A stretch of 64,000 nt of DNA, from the NCBI GenBank assembly GCA_014529385.2, contig CM043964.1, positions 129,918,920-129,982,919 on the forward strand. The letters run 5' to 3'. The DNA comes from Adiantum capillus-veneris (taxonomy: Eukaryota; Streptophyta; Polypodiopsida; Polypodiales; Pteridaceae). The position numbers were made by a program, and so were the translations under genes. Positions 36,888 to 46,874 of the stretch are shown in pieces (the first letter of the stretch is position 1; each line of letters opens with the position of its first letter). Under the pieces are notes generated by a model. That model worked only from the letters and a program-made list of their open reading frames with translations. It did no database searches and was not told the DNA's origin.

Positions 36888-38248
36888 ATGGACATCACAA
36901 TGCGAGAAAAGGTTATGAGATTTTGCCTTCTCAACTTAGACATCATGAAAAAGTGGCTAGAGAGGTACGAAAGGGAAAAGCAACAACGTTTGACAAATCG
37001 CCTTCAATTCAAGCGCAACCGACCAGATCATCTTCAAAAATTGCCTGACTTTCCAACTCGGCGGTGGTTAGATGCGACACTCTCATAGGCAAAGAGGAAT
37101 GGAGTGTTGATTACTGAAGAGGAAGAGGAGATGTCAAGGGGTTACGATTGGCATGTATATTTCAAAGCTTCCTTTTCGAGCTCCACATGTCACTCCGGCC
37201 GGCATGTCACCCAAGCAGATGGGCTTGTTTTTGTCTCAGTTCACACCAGAGCAGATCGCGATGACACAACACCTTTGGGGTGTAGGTCCCTCTAGACCTA
37301 CTACGATCGACGACCCTACGCCTGGGACTAGTGTGGTCCCTACACCGAGAGGCCCCACACCTCAGTCTAGTGCGCCCCCTACGCCTAGGACTCATGTGCC
37401 CACTACACCGATGGGTGGTTCATCCTCGAGACGAGGTAGGCATCGTCCTAGAGGCGGTGGTTTCCGTGGTAGCGGTTCTACCAATGCGTCCACACCACTA
37501 AGAGAGCATCCTCACTCTCTTCAGTAGATAGTTCACCAATGGGCACACCATGTACACCTTGGGGATCACACGAGCATGATCCTAGCAAGGTGTACAAGAG
37601 CAGGGATGGGGTTGTTGTGGCAGATAGGGTCGAAAAGGTCATGTGATAGAGGATTCAAGAGCTCTGTACGATTCAATTTGGTCACTCTGTGATGGAGATT
37701 TGGGATAACCTCAATCTTGAGAGAAATAATTACATCGTCGACGCCATCCAAAGAGAGTACAGGCCGGCAGAGGGGTACAATCACGTCTTGAGCAACTAGA
37801 TTTTGAGTGTGGCAAAGTCTACAATGTCACACCGTCGGTCAGAGGCGAGAGACAAGTACAATGACGGAAGTCTTAAGCCGGCATGGTTGGACGCAGAGGA
37901 GTGGACGGGGATTGCACAAGAGACACAAGACAATCCTGATAGATTTTAGCAGCAGAGAGATGCAGCCAGAGCACGTTTGGAGTCTGCTAGAGCATCACAT
38001 CTTGGGAGTGGAGGCTACGATACGCTTTGGCATGAGTTTGTAAGTAATATACGTATGCTTATTATTGATAATATATATGTTATTTGAATATTTATCTAAT
38101 GATTAAACCATAATTTTGCAGGAAGTTGCCGTGAAGCGCCTTTCGACACGCCGAGAGGAGAAGTATGGGTACAAGCATGGACTTGTGGCCCTTTTGACCT
38201 AGCTTCTGGAGGAGGGAGAGGACGTCGATTGGGATGCATTACCATGAG
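36888..38248 (+). pseudogene. CACTA ORF1, TNPA/Transposase_24-like
   Basis: The first in-frame ATG is at 36,888 (MDITMREKVMRF...). Blocks are KLPDFPTRRWLDATLS, a TAG at 37,086-37,088, EEEEEMSRGYDWHVY, then after a shift near 37,153 GLFLSQFTPEQIAMTQHLWG. A Pro/Thr/Ser-rich linker and an Arg/Gly tract (RRGRHRPRGGGFRGSG) follow. Further on come LKPAWLDAEEWTGIA and ASHLGSGGYDTLWHEF, typical of the Ptta/En/Spm Transposase_24 family. An intron with GTAAGT donor at 38,041 and TTTTGCAG acceptor at 38,115-38,122 leads to EVAVKRLSTRREEKYG and a stop near 38,246. TNPA-like proteins bind the element ends and assist TNPD. Several stops and a shift make this copy defective. Confidence 0.65.
38041..38122 (+). 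other. Intron in CACTA ORF1
   Basis: Donor gtaagt follows CATGAGTTT and acceptor ttttgcag precedes gaagttgcc; 82 bp, AT-rich, typical of a plant GT-AG intron. Splicing keeps the Transposase_24 reading frame. Confidence 0.75.
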
Positions 38249-38284
38249 GGTCTTCTCACTCAGTGATTGTTTGCATATGTACAG

Positions 38285-38440
38285 TTTTGTAGTGCTTATG
38301 TTTATGGTTTATGGTTATGTTTATGGTATGGCACAAATGTTATGGTTAAGGTTTAACAGTCAACTTAAGATTATGGTTTTGCTATGATGGCATGACAATC
38401 ATCTAATGGTTATGGTTAGGGTTTTGGTTATAGTAGTCCA
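38285..38440 (+). repeat. (TATGGT)-type repeats downstream of ORF1
   Basis: tttatggttatgtttatggtatgg and similar. It is the reverse complement of the repeats at 36,600-36,830 and also lies at the 3' end of the opposing transposase gene. Confidence 0.75.
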
Positions 38441-40874
38441 CATTCGGGGCATCAATTGAGACCAAAAATTCATTGATGAGGACAAGAGACTCTTGTGCAA
38501 GCAATCTTTCGGCCATGCTACCCTCGGGACGAGCCCTTTGACGAACAAATCCCTTAAAAGTCTTCATAAATCTCTCCAAGAAGAAAATCCACCTGCTATG
38601 GATCACCCCAGCAAAAACTGCAACTTCATCGACCACATGCACAAGTACATGCACTTGGATGGTAAGAATGTTTGTTGGAAAGTACTTCTCCACCATGCAC
38701 ACTGCTTCAATAGCATTTAAGCATGCTGCATCGATGTTGTCTTCTCTTATCTCTTTTGAATCGATCCAGTGTACCAACTCACTGATTTTGTATATTGTTC
38801 TTCTAATGTCATCTGTCAAACAACCCTTTATGGAAATTGGTAAGATGAACTGTAAAAATTTGTGCCAATCGTGGGACTTAAGACCACTGAAATTGTCATC
38901 TCTCCTAAAAGCCGTTTTCAAACATCGCATGCACCTTGTGGGAGACTTGAATGAAGATACAGTCTTCTTCACTTGTTGCTCTTCTACCGACTCAAAACCC
39001 ATGGACCTTCTGGTATAGACCACTTTCCATTGGGTTTAAGTCGAAGCCACATCTCTTGCATTCGACCCACAGCCTGCAGGTCATCTCCTTGGGCCTTGCT
39101 CTCCCTTTTTCTAGTGATGGTCTTTCAGATGATCTCCCCCACATTCTTGAAGATGTGCATTGGGTTAAGCAAATGATTAATCAGCAGGTCACTCCAGTAC
39201 GGGAGATCATGGAAAATAGAAAGTCTTTTCATTCCAGGTGGCATCCAGTCTCCCCTCTCCAGCCACATGTTTTTCTAATCGCTCTCTTTCAGTGGATGCA
39301 TATCATGTTTGCATATGTTTGGTCTCCGTAGCTCATGTCCTTCAGGAAAAAATCTACCATGCTCCTCGTAAACTGTCTTGCTCAAATGCTCAGAGCAGCG
39401 GAAGCCAAGTCGAGGACCACATTTTGGACATGCATGATTGCCTGAGTAACTCAAGCCTGAAACATCACAAAATTAAAATATAAAAGCGTTGACATAGCCA
39501 TGAATCACATGTGTGTGAGGGTTTTAAAGGAACTTACCTGAGCACTCACCGAAGCCTAGCCAATCGTGCATGGTCCACATGAGAATGCCTTGCACATGTA
39601 CATTCCGTCGTCCGATTGGTTGGGACATATCAACCACATCAATTCCTGTCCACAAGATTTGGAGCTCTTCTATAAGTGGTGCCAAATAGACGTTCATGTT
39701 CTTTGCTTTGTACTTTTCTGGGATGATCAATGACAAAAACAGATGGCCCTTCTTGATAGCGAGCCATGGTGGAAGATTATAATCAACCAGACAAATAGGC
39801 CATGTGCTCCATGACGAACTCCGTAATCCGAATGGGTTTACTCCGTCCATTGCCAGACCAAAGCGGATACATCGAGGCTCATTCTTATATGTAGGCCAAC
39901 TTTCCTCTATGTGCTTCCATGCACGAGAGTCAGCAGGTACCCGCATAACACCATCTGTCGATCTAGTATTTGAGTGCCATGTCATCAAAGCGGCTGTGGA
40001 CTTGCACCTAAACATGCTCTTTATTCTTGGAATGATAGGGAAGTTTCAAAGGACCTTTGTAGGGATAAATTTTCCTTGTGTGTCCTCCCTGTACCTGTTT
40101 GATCCACAATTGGGACATTGTTCCAGGTTTGCATACCCATTGCAAAAAAGTATACAGTCATTAGGACATGCATGTATTTTCTGATAATCCAAATTAGTAA
40201 GAAGCTTTTTAGCGACTAGATGGGTAGGGGGCAAGTGATTCCCTTCTGGCAAGATTTGCTCATTCAGCAACCTGGCGTTACATGAACAAGTTAGCCCTTT
40301 GATCACTTTATATGAACTATAATTTTCACTTTACCATGCTTAGGATAAAATATGTCTACCTGAAAAGCTTTGTGACTGAGGCGTCGACCAACATAGACTA
40401 CAAATTAAGCATTGCCAACACGGTATGGAGAACTGAGATTTTCGCATAGAGCGGCATGCGTGCAACACTTTGCATCATCTCGCCCTCTTCATCATTGCTA
40501 TCATGCCATCGATATGAACGGGATGACTGAGGCTGGTCCATAGTACTGCGTTCAATGTTGTCGCCTTCTATGTTGGAATCCATGTCAAAGAACACGTCCA
40601 ACATCTGCTCCATCTCTACTTCTTGAAATGCCGCTTCAGGTATTAGTTGGGAGGACTCAGTCGATGGCTGCTCGTTTGAAAATCGTCTTCTCTGGCATGA
40701 AGTTGGAGCAATATCTACTTGCAGACTTTGACCTTCAATCTCTAGACCATGAGATTGATAATGCAGGTCTTGTACTTGCTCTATCGGAAAGAGACCGTGA
40801 TTGCATATGTGTTGGTCGCAGATTTTTTGTTTTCGAAAGATTTGATGCTTGCAATGCTCACAAGGACACGCCAT
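38403..40874 (-). pseudogene. CACTA TNPD-like transposase (Transposase_21 plus DUF4218)
   Basis: Read from 40,874 leftward: CPCEHCKHQIF with a histidine downstream (N-terminal zinc-binding region); ISVLHTVLAML; then NDCILFCNGYANLEQCPNCGSNRYRED (about 40,180-40,100), the TNP2 zinc region. TWHSNTRSTDGVMRVPADSRAWKHI and RCIRFGLAMDGVNPFGLRSS (40,015-39,524) belong to the Transposase_21 core, with the conserved Asp in LAMDGVNPF. Past an intron or gap, EHGRFFPEGHELR and LINHLLNPMHIFKNV follow. The DUF4218 domain is intact at 39,023-38,403 (GLKSHDWHKFLQFILPISIK; SRWIFFLERFMKTFKGFVR). It cuts element ends and moves the DNA. Exons were not fully resolved; at least one stop in the central part suggests a dead copy. 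Confidence 0.8.
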
Positions 40875-40971
40875 CCTATCATCCTTACTTTATCTACCAA
40901 TGATGCAACAAATAATTAAAACACTCTACTTGTTATAACTACACACTACTAAGTACATGACAAGCTTTAAC

Positions 40972-41335
40972 AACCTCACATTCTCTAGCCAATCGGATTC
41001 CCGCACACCTCGGTCTAGAGGTGCACGGAGATTAGGACCACAGGGTAATAATCTCGTTTTTATTGGTCAATGACTATATATTAAAGTTCTTGAAGTCTGT
41101 GTGCACTTTTGAAGTCCAATTGCGTTTTTTTAACTATTTTCTGCGAGCTCTAACAACCTCACATTCTCTAGCCAATCCCGATCCCCGCACACCTCGGTCC
41201 AGAGGTGCACGGAGATTAGGACCATTGGGTAATAATCTTGTCTTTATTGGTCAATGACTATATATTAAGGTTCTTGAAGTCTGTGTGCACTTTTGAAGTC
41301 CGATTATGTTTTTTCTACTATTAATTTGACGCTAA
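40972..41335 (+). repeat. Tandem duplication, 182 bp x 2, inside CACTA
   Basis: aacctcacattctctagcc starts at about 40,972 and 41,154, and the whole stretch through gtgtgcacttttgaagtcc repeats with few differences. No coding content. Confidence 0.9.
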
Positions 41336-41765
41336 CTCTAGCCTAACCTATAACATAAATCTAACTTAACTTAATGTAACGTAACTTTTAACCTAAACCT
41401 AACCTAATCGAAGTCTGTTTGCGTTTTTAGAAGTACACGAGTCATCTTCGAAGTCCGATTGCGTTTTTCTACTATTAATTTGACGCTAGCTCTAACCTAA
41501 CCTATAATCGTTATGCCTAACCTATAATCTAACCTAACCTATAACCTATACGTAACCTAACTTAATGTAAACTAAGTTATAACCTAAACCTAACCTATAA
41601 CCTAACCTAACCTAACCGAAGTCTATTTGCGTTTTTAGAAGTACACTAGTCATCTTCGAAGTCCTTTTGTATTTTTTCGACTATTATGCCGTCCATAGCT
41701 CTAACCTAACCTATAATCTCACCTAACCTATAACCTAAACCTAACCTAACCTAACCTAACATAAA
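41336..41765 (+). repeat. CCTAA pentamer tracts, left of the palindrome array
   Basis: Runs of aacctaacctaacctataacc interrupted by two copies of gaagtctgtttgcgtttttagaagtacac. The pentamer resembles the insect telomere unit TTAGG but sits inside a transposon and is irregular, so it is not a telomere. Confidence 0.85.
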
Positions 41766-43115
41766 AACAACACAATGCTGAGGCGTTTAGCAAAACGAAA
41801 AACCATACAGCTTGTCCACAATGCATATGCAATGTGGGCAAGCTCTATGGCTTGCCAATTTGGCAAACGGCTCACCATTGTGTTGTTTTTAGAGTTGTGA
41901 AGTGATTTTATGCCCTGAAAACCGCTCGTAGGCATATACACAACACAATGGCAAGCCGTTGGCAATATGGTAAGCCATAGAGCTTGTCCACAATGCATAT
42001 GCCTTGTGGGCAAGCTTTATGGCTTGCCGTATTGTCAAACGGATCGCCATTGTGTTTTTTTTAGTGGCAGGAGGCAATTTTGGCGCTTGAAAATCGCTCG
42101 CAAACATATAGACAATACAATGGCCAATCGTTGGAAATACGGAAAGCCATAGAGGTTGCCACAATGCATATGCAGTGTGGGCAAGCTCTATGGCTTTTCG
42201 TTTTGCCAAATGGATCTCCATTGTGTTGTTTTTAGGACTACTTAGCTATTTTAGGGCTTGAAAACCGCTTGCGGTCCTAAAAACAACACAATGGCAAGCC
42301 TTTTGGCAATACGGAAAGCCATGGAGTTTGTCCTCAATACATATGCCTTGTGGGTAAGCTTTATGGCTTGCCGTATTGCCAAACGGATTGCCATTGTGTT
42401 GTTTTCAGGGATACAATGCAATTTTAGCGCTTGAAAATCACTCGCAAACATATAGACAACACCATGGTAAGCCGTTTGGAAATACGTCAATCCATAAGGC
42501 TTACCCACAATGTATATGCATTGTCAGCAAGATCTATGGCTTGTCGTATTGCCAAAAGGCTTGCCATTGTGTTGTTTTTGGGACCGCTTAGCTATTTTAG
42601 GATTTGAAAACCGCTTGCAAATATATAGAAAACACAATGGCGAGCCGTTTGGCAATACGTCAAACCATAGAGCTTGCCCACAATGCATATGCATTGTGGG
42701 AAAGCTCTATGGCTTGCCGTATTGCCAAACGGCTCGCCATGGTGTTATTTTCAGGGCTGCTTAGCTATTTTAGGATTTGAAAACCGCTCGCGGACATATA
42801 AACAACACAATGGCGAGCCGTTGGCAATATGGATATGCATTGTGGGCAAGCTCTATGGCTTGCCGTATTGCCAAACGGCTCGCCATGGTGTTATTTTAAG
42901 GGCCGCTTAGCTATTTTAGGATTTGAAAACCGCTCGCGGACATATAAACAACACAATGACGAGCCTTTGGCAATACAAAAATCCATAGAGCTTTCCCACA
43001 ATGCATATGTGCTGTGGGTAAGCTTTATGGCGTGCCGTATTGATGAACGGATTGCCATTGTGTTATTTTTAATATGCACTGTGGGTAAGCTCTATGGCTT
43101 GCCGTATTGTCGAAC
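41765..43115 (+). repeat. Array of palindromic ~173-bp units, about 8 copies
   Basis: The palindrome centre aatgcatatg recurs at about 41,822, 41,991, 42,164, 42,337, 42,509, 42,682, a shortened one at 42,829, and 42,999. Around each centre the arms are near-complementary over 50-65 bp (caatggcgagccgtttggca on the left, tgccaaacggctcgccattg on the right). A spacer of about 40 bp with cttagctattttaggattt separates units. Transcripts would fold into a series of hairpins. Open frames here (YGLPYCQTA repeats) are by-products. Confidence 0.92.
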
Positions 43116-43375
43116 GTAGCTTAACCTAACCTAACCTAATGTAGCTAAACCTAACGTAGATTAACTTAACCTAACCTAACATATAAGATAACCTAACCTA
43201 ACTTAATGTAGCATAACCTAACCTAACCTATATAACTTAACCTAATGTAGCTTAACTTAATCTAACCTAACGTATAAGATAACCTAACCTAACAACGTAG
43301 CTTAACTTAACGTATAAGATAACCTAACCTAACCTAATTTAGCTTAACTTATAACCTAAACTTAACCTAAAACAG
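43115..43375 (+). repeat. CCTAA pentamer tracts, right of the palindrome array
   Basis: cttaacctaacctaacctaat with interspersed cgtataagataacc, ending near aacttaacctaaaac. It matches the tracts left of the array. Confidence 0.85.
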
Positions 43376-43681
43376 AAACCCCATCAACTGCATAATTTCA
43401 AAAACGACATAATTCAATACAAAATTTCTTTAAAACAAGATTTTTTCATAAACCAAAACAAATTTTTTTCATAATTTAAAATGAAATTTCACATTACAAA
43501 CCATTATTTCTTTTAATGCATTCAAAGTTTAAAGCATGAAATTTTCTTTTCTTAATATACAAAGTAATTTAAATAAATTTAATATGCATTTAAAGGTTCG
43601 AGCACTCACATTCATCCTATTTGAGCAATGAAAGTTCTTGTAAAAGTCCTGGAACGTGTAAAACGCACACACAAACACAAA

Positions 43682-43706
43682 GTTAAACCCTAAACCCTAA
43701 ACCTAC
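43682..43706 (-). promoter_or_regulatory. Telo-box in the presumed TNPD promoter region
   Basis: gttaaaccctaaaccctaaacc holds two and a half plant telomere units (AAACCCTA). Telo-boxes occur in plant promoters and 5' UTRs. It lies about 400 bp inside the right CACTA end, upstream of the minus-strand transposase, where that gene's promoter is expected. Confidence 0.5.
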
Positions 43707-43869
43707 AAGTAAGCATGAAAACAATCTCACCTTAGTGTTATGCGCTAACCCACAAGCAAGATTAGCACCCTTGACGGCTTGTTTCGCACCAGATCTGTGA
43801 GAGATGGGAAAGAAGAGAGCTTGAGAAAACGCGCAAGAACAAGAGAAATGCGTAGAGAAAGCCCGCGGT

Positions 43870-43975
43870 TATTATTTTTGCAGGTGTCGTTGGTCCAAAT
43901 GTCAGTACAGCCGTTGGATTAGGCATCGGAATGTCAATTTGTGTTGTCGTTAGAATAGACGCCAGAAAAATTTGA
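43870..43975 (-). repeat. CACTA right subterminal repeats
   Basis: tgtcgttggtccaaatgtc, gccgttggattaggcatcggaatgtc and gtgttgtcgttagaatagacgcc share tcgttg and gcatcgg words with the left subterminal region. Likely accessory binding sites, by analogy with En/Spm. Confidence 0.5.
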
Positions 43976-44071
43976 AAATCAATTCTTTTTAAAAACCTTA
44001 GCTCCCTCCATACATAAACACACATATACCAACGCTTGCTAGTGACGCCGGTAATGTGGTGCTGGAATTCA

Positions 44072-44088
44072 AGTGACCTCTTGTAGTG
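44072..44088 (-). repeat. Right terminal inverted repeat of CACTA
   Basis: gtgacctcttgtagtg on the plus strand; its reverse complement begins CACTACAAGAGGTCAC. Followed by the CAT duplication at 44,089-44,091. Confidence 0.9.
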
Positions 44089-45375
44089 CATCTTAAGCAT
44101 TGGCATCCATAACTATGATGTATGTGGCATACAAAATCATTGCCAAGGTAGTTGCTCTTAGAATTGCACCCCTCTTGGACAGAGTCATCTTCCTCATCAG
44201 CACAGGTTATCAAAGGAATATCAATATATGACAATATCTTGATGGCAATGGTGGGCATTGAGTACGCAGCCTTCACGAAGCAGGAGTGTATTTTACTTTA
44301 GCTAGATCTAGACAAATCTTATGATAATTATGTGGCCATTTATTAAAGATGTCATGAAACCACTGGGCTTTGGGCCTCACCTCTACCAACTTATACACAC
44401 TCTAGGTGTAGGCAGCCAATCTAAGCTTGTATTCAATGATAGAATTATGGGCTCCTTTGAAGCCAAAAGGTCTATCAAGCGAGGGTGCCCCTTGGCCCCT
44501 CTTCAATATTGGGCTGCATCCTCTAATTACAATGCTCGAAGCTGTTGTTGAGCAAGGGGAAATTCAAGGTTTAACTTTGTCAGGCAATGACCAGCTTTTG
44601 GCCAAGATGTTTGCAAACGACTCCCTCCTCTTTTTGAAAGCTTTCCCTAAGGTACTCAAGAAGGCCCTTAAGATTGTGTAGATATTTGCTTTGGCTTTGA
44701 GATCAAAGTGCAGTATTGAGAAGTCTAGATTGATCTCTTGGCAAAAAACAATACATTTGATCCATTGTTTTGGTCAAGACACTGTGTCTAAAGGAAGGAT
44801 CTTTTGGCATATGAACGCCCCCTTGGGAGTGGATGTTACACACAAGCAAAGGTTCCAATAGGTCCTTGAGAAGATCCAAAAAAATGAGAAGATGGGAGTT
44901 TGTGTTGCTTCCCTTCGAGAGTTGGGTCAGAGTGATCAACCCATTTATGCTTCCCTATATTGCCTTCACCAGCCCGCTCCTCAAAATAGCCAAATGTAAC
45001 TAGAAGGAGTTTTTGAAACTTGTTAAAAGATTCTTATGGAGGAACAACACTAAAGCCTCGTCGCCATGGCAATGGGAAAAATGGGAAGATATCGCTCGAC
45101 CATTGGTCCAAGGTGGCCTCGGAATTCTCATCCTTGCGGTTCATGTTGAGGCCCCTATATGCCAAATTTGTGGTTTCAATTGCAAAACAACATCAGTCTT
45201 GGGCTGTCATGACCAAGGATATGATAGACAAGGAAAAACGTTGCTTTGATGGTGTTCAGTGGAAAGGGCTTGAGGTACACAACAAACTATTAGTCCGGAC
45301 ATGGTCTAGCCTGAGTTTGGGTGGCATCACGAGAGAGCTAGTGCAAAAAAGTGCAATAGAATATCGGGGTACTGG
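44089..45375 (+). pseudogene. LINE ORF2: reverse transcriptase palm and C-terminus
   Basis: Directly after the CACTA element the LINE resumes with ITMMYVAYKIIAKVVALRIA, the reverse transcriptase block usually reading YKIxAKxLAxRL. Then come NLYTL-like remnants, KGLSSEGAPWPLFNIGLHPL (the gCPLSPxLF block, damaged) and QLLAKMFANDSLLFLKAF (about 44,590-44,650). In the last, the catalytic FADD is FAND, so a metal-binding Asp is lost. C-terminal blocks are KRFLWRNNTKASSPWQWEKW and LVQGGLGI. Several stops and shifts. The sequence ends at ACTGG 45,371-45,375, duplicated on the far side of the copia element. Confidence 0.8.
45371..45375 (+). other. Left ACTGG target-site duplication of copia
   Basis: ACTGG immediately precedes the LTR start TGTTAGG and recurs at 51,034-51,038 directly after the other LTR. 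A 5-bp duplication is the rule for Ty1/copia. Confidence 0.93.
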
Positions 45376-46202
45376 TGTTAGGAAATAAGACGTAGCTAAA
45401 TAGATAATTGAGTAGATTACTTAATGGAGAGAGACAGATTTACATACACGAGATTATAGAGTAGAGAGAGAGAGAGAGTACACACGATATACGTGGTTCA
45501 CCCAATGTGAGCTACGTCCACGGGAAAGCAGCCACTCAATGGCTTTAGTACTTCAAAACAAGAAGTAATTTACAAAGGGATTATACCCTTAATGGAGCTC
45601 CCGCCTTGCTTCACTCTCACCACCTCACACTCACCTTGTTGCATCAACTTCACACTATGAAATGTGTGTAGAAATGGCCTCCTTTTATAGGCCAAAAGGG
45701 CTGCCCTCTCTTATGAGAGACAACCATGTGTAGCCGCCCTTGTGCGAATAAGTCCAAATCGGACCCTCCAATCCGCCCATGTGTGGCCGCCCTTGAGAAG
45801 ACAAGTCCGCTTTTGAATTCGGCCACCGGCCATTGAATTCGGCCACCGGCCACTGGCCATTGACTTCCGACCACCGGCCACCGGCCATTGACTTTCGACC
45901 ACCGGCCATCGGCCATTGACTACCGGCCATCGGCCAACCGACCGGTTGTTTTCCGACCACTTTCCGGCCGCCGTCCGGCCATAATATTCCGGCGAAAAAG
46001 AATATTCTGGTGAAAAAAAAGTCTCGGGGGCCTCCGCCCCCGAGGCCTTTAAAGTTGCCCCTGATTCTTGTCCGTGAAAATTTTGGTTTTCGGTGAGTGA
46101 TTTTCCTTCACGCACGATGGCTTCTCCTCATAATGGGGGCCTTACAAATGTGCGCTTTTACCACAGAAAATTACAAGGGTAAATCAGGCTCCATACTTAA
46201 CA
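45376..46202 (-). repeat. 3' LTR of the copia element
   Basis: Runs from tgttaggaaataagacg to ccatacttaaca. It holds a TATA-like tataaaagg on the minus strand (about 45,682-45,692) and a GC-rich minisatellite of cggccattgacttccgacca units (about 45,820-45,930). It has one more copy of gaattcggccaccggccatt than the other LTR. Confidence 0.95.
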
Positions 46203-46217
46203 ATCTCCCACTTGGAG
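46203..46217 (-). other. Polypurine tract of the copia element
   Basis: On the minus strand ccaagtgggagattg directly abuts the 3' LTR. aagtgggaga is the common copia polypurine tract. Confidence 0.85.
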
Positions 46218-46259
46218 ACTGATCTCCAAACCAAACCTGTGACTGCTTTCCATTCTGGC

Positions 46260-46874
46260 TTCTTATCCTTGAATGCCGATTGAAGATGAGCAAAAGCTCA
46301 ACTTCTCCTTGTTGACCACCTTTGTAAACATGTCTGCAGGATTTTCACTTGTATGCACCTTTCCTAGCTTTAGTTGTCCCTCTTCCAAAAGAGTGCGTAT
46401 GAAGTGATATCTCACCTCAATGAGCTTTGTCCTTGAATGAAAGGCTGAGTTCTTTGCAAGATGGATAGCGCTTTGGCTATCACTGTACAAGACACAATTG
46501 TCTTGTTTGAATCCAAGCTCTTCTAAGAATCTGTGAAGCCACAGAATTTCTTTGCTTGCCTCCGTCATTGCTACATACTCTGCTTCCGTGGTAGAAAGTG
46601 AAACCACTTTCTGCAGCTTTGAAGCCCAGCTTACTGTTGTGCCTCCAACCGTGAACACATAGCTAGTAGTGCTCCTTCGAGTATCTTTGTCACCTGCCAT
46701 ATCTGCATCAGCATACCCTTCTAGAAAAATATCAGTTCCTCCAAAATACAAAGCATTTGTTGTTGTCCCTTTTAGATACCTAAGTATCCACTTCACAGCT
46801 TGCCAATGCTCTTTACCTGGGTTGTCCATGAACCTACTCACAACTCCCACTGCATGTGCAATGTCTGGCCTTGT
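46260..46874 (-). CDS. Copia RNase H end of the polyprotein, after a stop
   Basis: This frame is the same as the long polyprotein frame and is separated from it only by TAG at 46,875-46,877. It begins TRPDIAHAVGVVSRFM, the reverse transcriptase connection block. The RNase H follows, with DADMAGDKDTRRSTTSYVF, LSTTEAEYVAMTEASKE and YSDSQSAIHLAKN, giving the acidic active-site residues (Asp, Glu, Asp). Ends at about 46,263 with SSSIGIQG. RNase H degrades the RNA strand during reverse transcription. Intact apart from the upstream stop. Confidence 0.9.

Larger units (their letters stand above)
36154..44088 (-). mobile_element. CACTA (En/Spm) DNA transposon, 7,935 bp
   Basis: The ends are cactacaagacgtcac at the left and, reading inward from the right, cactacaagaggtcac: 15 of 16 bases match. 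A CAT duplication flanks both sides. Inside are a Transposase_24/TNPA-like gene on the plus strand and a TNPD-like transposase on the minus strand, in convergent orientation, plus subterminal repeats, a palindrome array and CCTAA runs. Strand is given for the transposase. Joining the flanks restores a continuous LINE reverse transcriptase, which confirms the borders. Confidence 0.95.

Noticed and set aside
41336-43375. Telomere or interstitial telomere from CCTAA runs
   Set aside because: The runs are irregular, mixed with other words and lie inside a bounded CACTA element. The real plant telomere word appears only as a short telo-box at 43.69 kb.
45650-46115. Minus-strand frames with WPVAGGR repeats, also at 50,502-50,946
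   Set aside because: They translate the GC-rich minisatellite within the copia LTRs.
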